Below, piece by piece: positions 18,964 through 26,100 of a DNA stretch of 64,000 nucleotides (positions within the stretch are counted from its first letter, which is position 1; each line of letters starts with the position of its first letter). Below the pieces are notes generated by a model. That model was not told where the DNA came from, did no database searches, and was given only the letters and a program-made list of their open reading frames with translations. Source of the DNA: an uncultured Flavobacteriaceae bacterium (GTDB taxonomy: Bacteria > Bacteroidota > Bacteroidia > Flavobacteriales > Flavobacteriaceae). The stretch covers positions 186,001 through 250,000 of the forward strand of contig CANLWG010000002.1 of NCBI GenBank assembly GCA_947494715.1. The letters are read 5' to 3'. The translations under genes and the position numbers were made by a program.

Positions 18964-19263
18964 CTAATCAAAATAGAACAACCATCCATCGGACAAATCG
19001 TTCCATTCAGGATTCATCGAATTAATCAAATTTTCCTTTCGTTGTCGATTCCCCGATTTTAACTGTTTCTCCCTCGTCATAGCCTTTTTGATATCCGTGA
19101 ATTCTTCAAAATAAACCAATCTGTCACAATTGTATCGTGCCGTAAATCCTTTATAATATTTTGTCTTATGTTGATATATCCTTCGTACCAAATTAGTGGT
19201 AACTCCAACATAAAGGACAGTTCGGTTTTTATTGGCTGTTATATAAATGTGTGATTTTTTCAT
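18964..19263 (-). CDS. Small GIY-YIG nuclease family protein
   Basis: 99 residues from the ATG at 19263 (MKKSHIYITANK); a longer frame adds seven unsupported residues. The GIY-YIG domain shows HIYITA and LYVGVT strands, the Arg of NLVRRIYQHK, the Tyr of TKYYKGFTARY, and the metal-binding Glu in MTREKQLKSG. These small stand-alone proteins are widespread and often lie in intergenic or rDNA-adjacent spots in flavobacteria. They may act as repair or homing-like nucleases. It opens the accessory region just after the pigment operon, on the opposite strand. Confidence 0.85.
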   Translation of the reverse strand: MKKSHIYITANKNRTVLYVGVTTNLVRRIYQHKTKYYKGFTARYNCDRLVYFEEFTDIKKAMTREKQLKSGNRQRKENLINSMNPEWNDLSDGWLFYFD

Positions 19264-19355
19264 GTTGGACCTTATTGCGAACAAAACGAAACAATCTACC
19301 TAATTCATGTTAAAAATTGGCAGATCGCTTCGTCACTACGTTCCTCGCGAATACG

Positions 19356-19688
19356 TTATTTCCCCAACATCAAGAGTTCGTTGCACCTTACTTCGGTGAT
19401 GTAGCGCTTTTCACCTTCCTTGGTCTCATACGAGCGATGTACCAATTTTCCCTCTACGGCCACTTGTTTTCCCTTAACCAGGTAATTCTCTACAATCTCG
19501 GCGGTCTTGCCCCAGGCCACAATATTGTGCCATTGGGTGTCCTCTACTTTTTCGCCCTGTGCGTTTTTATAGTTTTCGCTGGTGGCGATGGAAAATTTGG
19601 CCAGCTTGCTTCCATTTTCCAAGTTTACGATTTCGGGATCTTGTCCCAAGTTTCCAATCAACTGTACTTTGTTTTTCAATGCGTTCAT
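19356..19688 (-). CDS. ssb: Single-stranded DNA-binding protein (short paralogue)
   Basis: 110 residues of an OB fold: NKVQLIGNLGQDPEI, KLAKFSIATSENYK, TQWHNIVAWGKTAEIVENYLVKGKQVAVEGKL. The usual long disordered tail with an acidic C-terminal tip is absent, so it is a short accessory SSB, not the housekeeping protein. It is transcribed away from the cassette-like array and a TAAGTTTG box lies 60 bases upstream. SSBs of this size often ride on mobile DNA, which would fit its place next to the repeat array. Confidence 0.92.
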   Translation of the reverse strand: MNALKNKVQLIGNLGQDPEIVNLENGSKLAKFSIATSENYKNAQGEKVEDTQWHNIVAWGKTAEIVENYLVKGKQVAVEGKLVHRSYETKEGEKRYITEVRCNELLMLGK

Positions 19689-19747
19689 AATTACTAATTT
19701 TTAAGATAAAACAGTTAATACTATCGAACCTCCCTGATTCGATAAGG

Positions 19748-19755
19748 CAAACTTA
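19748..19755 (-). promoter_or_regulatory. Probable -7 box for the ssb gene
   Basis: On the minus strand TAAGTTTG matches the Bacteroidetes -7 consensus. No clear TTG lies 19-21 bases upstream (a T-rich run occupies that place), so the match is partial. It would give a leader of roughly 50 bases before the ssb ATG. Confidence 0.4.
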
Positions 19756-19797
19756 GAACCGTGTGGAAAAAAGATTCGGTTAGGAAATAATTACTTT

Positions 19798-19827
19798 CGT
19801 TTGTAAACGTTTGTAGTCGTTTGAAAA
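19798..19827. repeat. Three tandem 10-bp repeats (CGTTTG-type) upstream of ssb
   Basis: CGTTTGTAAA, CGTTTGTAGT and CGTTTGAAAA follow one another exactly, so the same face of the helix is repeated every turn. The first two create a CGTTTGTAAACG dyad. This looks like a phased protein-binding site controlling ssb, or part of the left edge of the array that begins 56 bases further on. The rest of the 345-base gap between ssb and the next gene is AT-rich and holds only this and the first array site. Confidence 0.5.
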
Positions 19828-19882
19828 CTTTTATTTTATTTAAAAACAGTCAGTTACACTTATTATTTAGAAAACTTAGAGC

Positions 19883-19910
19883 TTGTCCCATATTGTATAT
19901 AGGTGTCTGA
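19883..19910 (+). repeat. Array site R1 (dif-like repeat)
   Basis: Left arm TTGTCCCATAT, centre TGTATA, right arm TAGGTGTCTGA. It is the first site of the array and lies between the ssb promoter side and the 169-residue gene. Confidence 0.75.
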
Positions 19911-20033
19911 ATACATATTTACAAGGTAAAGCACTTCTAATATCGATCGTTAATATCCTTGTGAACAACTTCTAGATTTCTAATCTTACATGTAAGATTA
20001 TTCTGATCAGTTTTGTATTAAACAAAATTGATA

Positions 20034-20543
20034 ATGTCATTTGTCAACTTAGGAGTTTTAAAGAAGGAACGGGCGAGGCTTAAAAAAAAGCTCCGGTTGG
20101 TAGATGCTATGATTGAAGAATACTCCAATATAGATCCTGATTTACAGTTTGAACATTTTCTTCGTCTTGATTCCAAAGTTGGGAAAGTCGATTTTGACGA
20201 CTCTTTTCAATTTGAAGATGATTTCCCAAAAAAAGCGACTTGGCTAAAGCAAGTTCTTCACTTATTGGACAGACATGAAAGATTTTTAGGCAATACCGAA
20301 ATGGCAGAACTTTTATTGCCGTACTACCCTGAAAAAAATGTTGATGGATTAAAAAGACGTGTTTCAGTTGTTATATCGGATGCTTACAAGAACAATAAGG
20401 TTAGGGGTTTAGCGAAATTAAAGATTTCAAGCCTGCCCCAAGGTTTTGTTTGGGGGTATTACAAATGGTTAGATTCAAAAAATGAGATAATTCAAAAACA
20501 TAAGCCTATAAGACATGAAAAAAGCCCCATGCTATGGGGCTAA
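20034..20543 (+). CDS. Unknown protein with coiled N-terminus and possible winged-helix C-terminus
   Basis: 169 residues from ATG 20034, two codons inside a possible TTG start. The N-terminus is a basic helix (KKERARLKKKLRLVDAMIEEY) likely to coil. Residues about 65-145 (WLKQVLHLLDRHERFL, then RRVSVVISDAYKNNKVRGL and a WGYYKW strand) read like a winged-helix DNA-binding domain, as an inference. It is the first gene after site R1. Its last codons and stop are embedded in a perfect hairpin (20523-20541) that begins a structured non-coding stretch. I do not recognise the family. Confidence 0.7.
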   Translation: MSFVNLGVLKKERARLKKKLRLVDAMIEEYSNIDPDLQFEHFLRLDSKVGKVDFDDSFQFEDDFPKKATWLKQVLHLLDRHERFLGNTEMAELLLPYYPEKNVDGLKRRVSVVISDAYKNNKVRGLAKLKISSLPQGFVWGYYKWLDSKNEIIQKHKPIRHEKSPMLWG

Positions 20544-20730
20544 AATACTTCGGTACTAAGGAGATAAGCCCGGACTTTTAAAGTCCGTACATTGCTCAAA
20601 GTACTTAGCTAGACGGGAAAAACACCAACATATATGCCGTCAAAAGTGCGCCGTCTCTTATAAGGATAGGGCTTTTGACTTACCGTCGGGAAAGGGGCTC
20701 ACCGCTAAGTTCGCCCCTTTCTTCATTTTT
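20523..20730 (+). ncRNA. Candidate structured RNA downstream of the 169-residue gene
   Basis: A run of strong hairpins: AGCCCCAT/ATGGGGCT (20523-20541), CGGACTTT/AAAGTCCG (20571-20587), GTCAAAAG/CTTTTGAC (20639-20679) enclosed by GACGG/CCGTC (20612-20616 with 20683-20687), and GAAAGGGGC/GCCCCTTTC (20690-20721) followed by a T-rich tail like an intrinsic terminator. A TAC-TTCG-GTA tetraloop lies at 20547-20556. Neither strand is open for translation. It could be a regulatory RNA of the upstream gene, an independent small RNA, or a folded DNA recombination end. I cannot match it to 6S, tmRNA, SRP, RNase P or a known riboswitch. Confidence 0.5.
20690..20730 (+). terminator. Intrinsic terminator at the end of the structured stretch
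   Basis: Nine-base-pair stem GAAAGGGGC/GCCCCTTTC with a 14-base loop, followed by TTCATTTTT. It is the strongest terminator-like hairpin in the array. Confidence 0.6.
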
Positions 20731-20786
20731 CAAATCTATATAATATACTGATTCGATCCAAATTTTCAAAGCACTATTCGACAATT

Positions 20787-20832
20787 TGTAATATCAATCC
20801 CCTAGATTCTTTTTCCAATTCAGGAGGGTTTC
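20787..20832. repeat. Dispersed element E, copy 1
   Basis: One of three related ~45-bp sequences inside the array. Shared parts are an AAnCCCC block, AGATTCTTTTT, then TTCAGGAGGGTTT. The outer CCC and GGG blocks could pair. This copy overlaps the last codons and stop of the minus-strand gene that follows it, so it also codes for that protein's C-terminus. Confidence 0.5.
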
Positions 20833-21095
20833 TTGCTGTCTCTTAAAAATGCTCTACCGTTCCTAAATGCAAAATAAGCAATAATCCAACCGACGGATTG
20901 CAAAAACCAATCGCGTGATAACTCATGTCTGACAAGCGCATCAGGCTCTAGCAATAAATAGGGGGTCTTTCTTATTAGGGGTAAAAAACTTGGAATAAGG
21001 TAAGCACCAATTGCAATACTTATAAGAATAAGCAATATCCCAAGTATTCTTTCTAAGATTTTGCGGCTTTTGGACACTTCACTAAAAGTATCCAT
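20820..21095 (-). CDS. Small two-helix membrane protein, unknown
   Basis: 91 residues from ATG 21095 (a TTG two codons earlier is less likely). Two hydrophobic segments are visible, near residues 18-40 (ILGILLILISIAIGAYLIPSF) and 66-78 (VGWIIAYFAF). No family is recognised. It faces the 169-residue gene of the same interval, with the structured RNA candidate between them. It lies just inside site R2. Confidence 0.65.
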   Translation of the reverse strand: MDTFSEVSKSRKILERILGILLILISIAIGAYLIPSFLPLIRKTPYLLLEPDALVRHELSRDWFLQSVGWIIAYFAFRNGRAFLRDSKKPS

Positions 21096-21125
21096 TTTCA
21101 ATCAATCAAAAAAATCGTTCGGTCT

Positions 21126-21153
21126 TTGTCCCATATTGTATATAGGTGCCAGT
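21126..21153 (+). repeat. Array site R2 (dif-like repeat)
   Basis: Left arm TTGTCCCATAT, centre TGTATA, right arm TAGGTGCCAGT. It is identical to R1 through the first five bases of the right arm and is separated from it by 1.24 kb. Confidence 0.8.
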
Positions 21154-21162
21154 ACGAAACTG

Positions 21163-21363
21163 TTACGAAATCGATAAATTGCATACGTTTTGGACATTAT
21201 CTGTCAAGGCTTTATATATAAATACGCTCTCACTCTCTTCCAAAAAATTATCAAAACGCTCCTGCTCTGTCAATTCCCGTATATTCAAACGGGCCGCAAA
21301 TTCATCCAGGTAACGGCCACCAAACCTATTGGTAATCCGCAACACCAAACCCCAGATTCTTTT
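21163..21363 (-). pseudogene. C-terminal remnant of an unidentified protein
   Basis: An open stretch of about 66 codons with coding-like codon use ends in a normal stop, but it has no ATG and is cut upstream by a stop inside element E copy 2. Its text (RITNRFGGRYLDEFAARLN, then ELTEQERFDNFLEE) reads like the C-terminal tail of a larger enzyme. A distant likeness to DDE transposase tails (YLDEFxxRxN) is possible but unproven. I take it as a broken gene fragment carried between sites R2 and R3. A leaderless small gene starting at TTG 21348 is the alternative. Confidence 0.35.
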
Positions 21364-21383
21364 TTAGGTTCAGGAGGGTTTTA
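21339..21383. repeat. Dispersed element E, copy 2
   Basis: AAACCCC, AGATTCTTTTTTAGG, then TTCAGGAGGGTTTT. The similarity to copy 1 extends on the left into the GTTGC/GTAAT region, so the shared block is about 45 bp. The AAACCC and GGGTTT ends are complementary. It lies directly before the small membrane gene at 21397. Confidence 0.5.
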
Positions 21384-21396
21384 CATAAATTTGAAC

Positions 21397-21621
21397 ATGT
21401 GGGAATTCTTTACGGAGTGGTCTATAGACGACCCTAAATATTTTGTCCTGTTCATCATCGCCGGAACTTTCTTTCTGTGGTTGGCAAATTGGAATTTGAA
21501 AAAAGAAGAAAGCGAACAAAGCATATACAATTTAAAATATCTTTTTTGGGCCGTTCTTGGTATTGTTTTGATTCTTTATGGAGTTTTAGCCCTAGGTCGG
21601 GATCTTATTGCTGTTCTTTGA
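21397..21621 (+). CDS. Small two-helix membrane protein, unknown
   Basis: 74 residues from ATG 21397 (MWEFFTEWSIDDPKYFV). Two membrane segments are visible (FVLFIIAGTFFLWLANW and LFWAVLGIVLILYGVLAL). The longer open frame from 21190 runs through element E and antisense coding sequence and is not convincing. The stop is 10 bases before site R3. No family is recognised. It resembles its neighbours in the array only in size and membrane character. Confidence 0.65.
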   Translation: MWEFFTEWSIDDPKYFVLFIIAGTFFLWLANWNLKKEESEQSIYNLKYLFWAVLGIVLILYGVLALGRDLIAVL

Positions 21622-21630
21622 ACTCCCCCC

Positions 21631-21658
21631 TTGTCCCATAATGTACAGAGGTGCCAAG
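21631..21658 (+). repeat. Array site R3 (variant dif-like repeat)
   Basis: Left arm TTGTCCCATAA, centre TGTACA, right arm GAGGTGCCAAG. Changes at the arm-centre junction bring the left half closer to E. coli dif (CATAA). It is the most diverged of the sites that keep a full left arm apart from R7. Confidence 0.7.
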
Positions 21659-21677
21659 TTTTTCGTATATTCATGGT

Positions 21678-21827
21678 ATGGAGTTACTAGATTATTTTAA
21701 TGATATAACTATTTCAATTATTGCTGTAGCTGCGCTTTGTGTACTTTGGACTGTTTTAACCTTATTCAACAATAGGGGAAGGAACTTTCGAAGTAGTAGG
21801 AACAAAAGGGCGAGGAGGCAGTTTTAA
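21678..21827 (+). CDS. 49-residue single-helix membrane peptide
   Basis: ATG 21678 opens a 49-codon frame: MELLDYFNDIT, a hydrophobic helix (ISIIAVAALCVLWTVLTLF), then a strongly basic tail (NNRGRNFRSSRNKRARRQF). The layout of short N-terminus, one helix and positive cytoplasmic tail looks like a genuine small membrane protein. It lies 19 bases after site R3 and faces the convergent gene at 21875. Function unknown. Support is only the composition and position. Confidence 0.5.
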   Translation: MELLDYFNDITISIIAVAALCVLWTVLTLFNNRGRNFRSSRNKRARRQF

Positions 21828-21874
21828 CCTACTTCTATACGGTTGTTGAATTTCTTATTTTGTTTTTTAGGCTT

Positions 21875-22099
21875 CTAAAAAGGCAAAACATTAATCCATT
21901 TTAAAAAAAACATAATCAAAACTGTTCCAGCCATACTAACAAAAATTGAACTTTGCCAGAAATAAACTTTGTTTCCATAAACAGTTAACCACTTTTTACC
22001 AAATGCTTTTTTGACATAACCATTCATGCCTTTGTAGTAGAGAAAATTGATTGCTAGAAAAATCAATACTGCTATTGTTATAATCCAAATTTTTTCCAT
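21875..22099 (-). CDS. Small two-helix membrane protein, unknown
   Basis: 74 residues (MEKIWIITIAVLIFLAINFLYY at the start). A second helix (SSIFVSMAGTVLIMFFLKWI) follows a basic, aromatic loop with VKKAFGKKWLTVYGNKVYFW. The loop reads like a conserved cytoplasmic domain, but I do not recognise the family. It is convergent with the 49-residue gene and ends the R3-R4 interval, 50 bases from site R4. Confidence 0.65.
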   Translation of the reverse strand: MEKIWIITIAVLIFLAINFLYYKGMNGYVKKAFGKKWLTVYGNKVYFWQSSIFVSMAGTVLIMFFLKWINVLPF

Positions 22100-22149
22100 A
22101 GCCTTTTTTATATCTTCTAAGATAACACTTTTGTATTCATTTCTTTATC

Positions 22150-22177
22150 TTGTCCCATATTGTATATAGGTGCCCTT
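22150..22177 (+). repeat. Array site R4 (dif-like repeat)
   Basis: Left arm TTGTCCCATAT, centre TGTATA, right arm TAGGTGCCCTT. Confidence 0.8.
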
Positions 22178-22216
22178 TTTACGATGAAGGAAAGTTTATT
22201 CCCTATCTTTAATCAC

Positions 22217-22711
22217 ATGGAAACTCAAAAATCTTTCACAAAACGAATCGGCGGGTATCTACATAAAATGATTCCGGTCACGGACGCAAGTGGAAAATTG
22301 CTCCATTATGTCACCAAGCCGTTAATGGTAGAGCTGAAACCAAGGGACATCATGCAAATCGTCATTGGCTCCACTATCTTGGCCCTACCGGTCGCCTATA
22401 CGGAAGAGGCATGGAACCTGGGGGCCGAACTGCCATTGTTGAACGTGGGACTGCTATCACTCATTTCCTTGGTCTTCGTCGCGCTTTTCGTATACTTCAA
22501 CTTCTACCGTTTCAATATCAAGGGAAATGTCTTCAATTATCTGAAAAGGGTCATTGCCACCTACCTTATCTCAATATTGGTGGTCGCGATACTTCTCACG
22601 GTGATACAAAGGTGTCCATGGGAATCCGATTATTTATTGGCATTGAAGCGCGTAGTAATAGTGGCCTTCCCAGCTTCGATGAGCGCCACCATTAGCGATT
22701 TCATAAAATAA
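22217..22711 (+). CDS. DUF2391-like integral membrane protein
   Basis: 164 residues from ATG 22217 (METQKSFTKRIGGYL); ATG 22184 would add 11 residues. Four hydrophobic helices are visible, and the sequence PRDIMQIVIGSTILALPVAYTEEAW followed by FNFYRF and a C-terminal RVVIVAFPASMSATISD resembles the DUF2391 (TIGR02587-related) membrane family, whose function is unknown. Its composition is more GC-rich than the other array genes, consistent with independent origin of each interval. It ends 11 bases before site R5. Confidence 0.65.
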   Translation: METQKSFTKRIGGYLHKMIPVTDASGKLLHYVTKPLMVELKPRDIMQIVIGSTILALPVAYTEEAWNLGAELPLLNVGLLSLISLVFVALFVYFNFYRFNIKGNVFNYLKRVIATYLISILVVAILLTVIQRCPWESDYLLALKRVVIVAFPASMSATISDFIK

Positions 22712-22722
22712 TTTTCCGGGGC

Positions 22723-22750
22723 TTGTCCCATATTGTATATAGGTGTCGTA
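22723..22750 (+). repeat. Array site R5 (dif-like repeat)
   Basis: Left arm TTGTCCCATAT, centre TGTATA, right arm TAGGTGTCGTA. Confidence 0.8.
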
Positions 22751-22788
22751 AATCAGAAAATTATTTTTATCATTCAAAAAACAATTTT

Positions 22789-22816
22789 TTTGAAGGTGAT
22801 GTATATAGGTGCCAAA
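22789..22816 (+). repeat. Array site R6 (half site, left arm lost)
   Basis: The centre TGTATA and right arm TAGGTGCCAAA are intact, but the left arm reads TTTGAAGGTGA. Only about 40 bp separate it from R5, so the interval is empty. It could be a decayed or deletion-derived junction. Confidence 0.6.
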
Positions 22817-22827
22817 AGTTAGAAATT

Positions 22828-22875
22828 ATTACAGAACCCAACAGTTCTTTTTATCCCAATTTTAGGGGGTTTTGA
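22828..22875. repeat. Dispersed element E, copy 3
   Basis: AGAACCC, AGTTCTTTTTATCC, then TTTTAGGGGGTTTTGAC. It is the most diverged copy but keeps the CCC and GGG ends and the central TTCTTTTT. It lies 12 bases after site R6 and 70 bases before the lipoprotein ATG. Confidence 0.4.
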
Positions 22876-22944
22876 CTACTAATTAAAATCCAAATGCTTT
22901 TTAAACATTATCTTTACATTCGCTTAACAACTAACTATTCTCCC

Positions 22945-24315
22945 ATGAAAGTTCCCCAATTAGGCATTGCCCTTCTACTGTGCATGTTTCTTTTCAATTG
23001 TTCAAAAGACGAAAATCCAACTCCGGAAACCGATTCACAAGAAACAGAGAATCCTAAGCCTGATGAAACACAAGAACCAGAGCCAGATGATAATCAGGAG
23101 CCTGAGATGGAGGTTTATTTTGAGGCCGTGATAAGCGATATTTTCCCCACGGATAACGCGGACAATTGGCTATTGACCCATGACAAGGAAGGAAGAATCC
23201 TGGACTATACATCTTTCGAGAAAAATGACACCATCCGTTTTGAAATATCCAAGACCAGTGATTTGGACAAATTCACGGTAACAGATATCCGTTTTTCCAC
23301 GTTGACCACCATCTCTCCCTATACCCTTAATTCCTACACTGAAGTAGTCAAAGGCAGTAGTTGGATCATTGGACCTCCAAATTCTAGCACCGAAACATAT
23401 CCACAACCAGAGTTCAACGGAAATTTTAGATTTTCTGTTTTCGGTGAATCTCCAACTCCATCAATGCTCAATATCTCAGACAAAAGAGGGCAAAATTCGG
23501 GTCGCGGATCTTTCTCATTGGACCTCTTTGCATTTGGGGACTGGCGCTATGAAAAACTTGCAGATATATATGAAGATAATAATTATTATATCACTTTTAT
23601 GAACAGTTTTGGCAACACCAGATATTATTATCTGGAAGATCCTCAACATCTGGAAGAATACAATCTAAACTTAAGCGATTTTTCCGAATTCGACTCCCAT
23701 ATCCTTATGAAATTACCCCCCACTTCTGAAATTTGGCTTTCCCTTAGAGGTTTCCCTGAAACGCCGACAAGTATCTCAAGTCCAGGTTATGATTTCTATA
23801 ATTTTAATTCTTCGCATATAGGTGCTGAAATCAGCAGGTTGTTTAAATTGGGTTATCTTGAAAATATGTTTGAGGCCCATTCCCTGAGTTTAACGAGCAT
23901 TCAACAAGACTATCGCTATTATATCAATTATTTTGGGGCTGAACTTCCGGGAGGTCTGGCTGTACCCGATCAGCCTTCTTTTAATATAGTTAAATCGGAT
24001 ATCAATGAATTTGAGATATCTACCAATTTGGGTTACAAGAGAAAGATCATCAGTTGGAGCAACCTTGAACCTCGCGGCTCCGATAAAAGAAGGATCGAAT
24101 GGAAAGTGTTTTCATCATCGTCATTGTCTTTTATTATAGGGACCATTCCTGAGGAAATAACGGATAGACATCCACAAATGGACGTTTCAGAACTGACATA
24201 TGAATCAAGTTCCCTTTATGTGGAACCTTATTCCCATAAGGAATTCCTTAATGCAAAATTTAGCGGGAACGGAGTAGTAGGTTTTGAAAATAGTGAATTT
24301 CATCAATTTGATTAA
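22945..24315 (+). CDS. Large secreted lipoprotein, unknown function
   Basis: 456 residues from ATG 22945; an upstream TTG/ATG frame from 22894 would bury the signal. SPII signal MKVPQLGIALLLCMFLFNC with Cys19, then an acidic, proline-rich linker of ETENPKPDETQEPEPDD type that would hold the protein off the outer membrane. The remaining ~400 residues are beta-rich without a motif I recognise. A TATCTTTA box near 22909 is a plausible promoter. It is the first of two surface-type genes in the last interval (R6-R7). Confidence 0.75.
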   Translation: MKVPQLGIALLLCMFLFNCSKDENPTPETDSQETENPKPDETQEPEPDDNQEPEMEVYFEAVISDIFPTDNADNWLLTHDKEGRILDYTSFEKNDTIRFEISKTSDLDKFTVTDIRFSTLTTISPYTLNSYTEVVKGSSWIIGPPNSSTETYPQPEFNGNFRFSVFGESPTPSMLNISDKRGQNSGRGSFSLDLFAFGDWRYEKLADIYEDNNYYITFMNSFGNTRYYYLEDPQHLEEYNLNLSDFSEFDSHILMKLPPTSEIWLSLRGFPETPTSISSPGYDFYNFNSSHIGAEISRLFKLGYLENMFEAHSLSLTSIQQDYRYYINYFGAELPGGLAVPDQPSFNIVKSDINEFEISTNLGYKRKIISWSNLEPRGSDKRRIEWKVFSSSSLSFIIGTIPEEITDRHPQMDVSELTYESSSLYVEPYSHKEFLNAKFSGNGVVGFENSEFHQFD

Positions 24316-24374
24316 GATGAACTTTCATATCGGCTAAAAGAAACGAAGTAATCTTCATTTTGATAACATTTAAT

Positions 24375-25991
24375 ATGAAACGACCCATTGTAATGCTAGG
24401 TGTTTTAGTTGTAATCGCCAACTGCGGTAAAAGTAATCCCAATGAAGAAGAAGAAATAAATACCCTACCCGAACTAACTACTGCTAATACTATTGACATT
24501 ACTGATAACGGGGCTACTATAGAGGGGAATGTATTAAATGATGGTGGTAGTGAGATTACATCCCGTGGAGTTTGTTGGAGCTTGTCCAATAACCCCACAA
24601 TTGAGGATGAAAAAACTGTAAATGGGACAGGTATCGGTAGTTATACAAGTGAGATATCCGGGTTATCGCCAAATACAGAATATTTTGTTAGGGCTTATGC
24701 TACGAACGGTTCAGGAACTGCTTATAGTAATGAATTGAGATTTACAACGGTGGGCACGTTACCGGGAATAACTACTAAAGCAATTTCCATAGTAAATGAA
24801 TAAGCTGCTCTTGGCGGCGGTACGATATCAGATGATGGAGGGATTCCAGTAGTTTTAAAAGGAGTCTGCTGGAGTACGAATTCAGGTCCAACCATTGATA
24901 ATAATTTTAGTGAAGATGGCGAGGGAATCGGGGAATTTACCAGTAAACTAGGAAATCTTGAACCAAATACAGAATATTTTGTAAGAGCATATGTGAAAAA
25001 TAGTTTAGGTACATTTTATGGTAATGAACTGTCATTTAGTACACCTGAAGCAATGTCATGGATTCCTAGGGCCAATATGGTTTACAACACATTTTATATC
25101 AATAGTTTTGCAATCGATGACATTTTATATGTTGGTAATGGGTTTAGACAGTTTAATACCACCCCAGAAGAAAATCTGTTCTTTAAGTACAATCCAAAGC
25201 AGGATTCTTGGGAAGAGATTGCAAGCCCGCCTTGGGAAAGGAGACAATCTAGTATTTCTTTTTCAATCAATGGTTTTGGGTATGTAGGTCTCGGTCAAGA
25301 TTGTTCAGGTCCCCCTGACATTTTTAATCCTACTTGTACTACTGTTAATCATGACGATTTATGGAGATATGATCCCCATAGCGACAGTTGGTCAGAAATG
25401 GCTAATTTTCCAGAAGGCGGAAGGTCATTTGGTATTAGTTTTGTGATTGGTGAGAAGGCCTACGTTGTTGGTGGTGGTGATTCATTATCCGAACTATGGG
25501 AATATGATGCGGCTACAAATGGATGGCAGCAAAAAGCGTCGTATCCAGGTAATTGTGGTTCTAGGCAAACTGCATTCACCATTAATGACAAAGGATATGT
25601 AGGATTTGGAATAACTGGTAAGATTGGAGGGAATTTGATTTGCGGGGATATTTGGGAATATAATCCGGTAAGTGATGCTTGGACACAAAAAGCCAATTTT
25701 CTGGGAGGCCATAGATATAATGCCACCGGAGTCGGTCTGGATGACTATGGATATGTCTGCTTTGGGGAAGGTGAAGAAATCTCCGAATTTCCCTGGAATC
25801 TCAATTATAAGGATGTTTGGAGGTATGATCCTATAAATGATGAGTGGACATTGCACCCTGTTTCTTTTCCAGCTGAAGGTAGAACACTGGCAATTGCAGA
25901 AATTATCAACAATAAAGTTATGCTAGGTCTAGGACACCGTGGAAATGATGCGTTTACCGATATATGGGAGTTCAATCCATTCGCAAATTAA
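24375..25991 (+). pseudogene. Fibronectin/IPT-like and kelch lipoprotein interrupted by one in-frame stop
   Basis: One frame runs from ATG 24375 to the stop at 25991 (538 codons) except for a TAA at 24801-24803. The N-terminus is an SPII signal (VLVVIANCGKS). Two ~90-residue repeats follow (each with GVCWS and PNTEYFVRAY), the second beginning across the TAA (AISIVNE, stop, AALGGGTISDDGG), then about five kelch repeats with WEYD/WRYD signatures. The frame and domain order are otherwise perfect, so this is a recent nonsense change, a sequencing error, or, less likely, recoding. Intact relatives are surface beta-propeller proteins. Confidence 0.8.
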
Positions 25992-26100
25992 CTTCACCGA
26001 ACGGACAGTTCACTGAGGATAAGATTTTTATTGAATATCAAAATCAAGCCTCGAATAGGCACGGGAATTTGATTGTAATGTTTTTATAATCAACTTCACT

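Noticed and set aside
21190-21396. N-terminal extension of the 74-residue membrane protein
   Set aside because: The added residues come from element E and from antisense of another coding-like frame; the ATG at 21397 starts directly at a sensible membrane protein.
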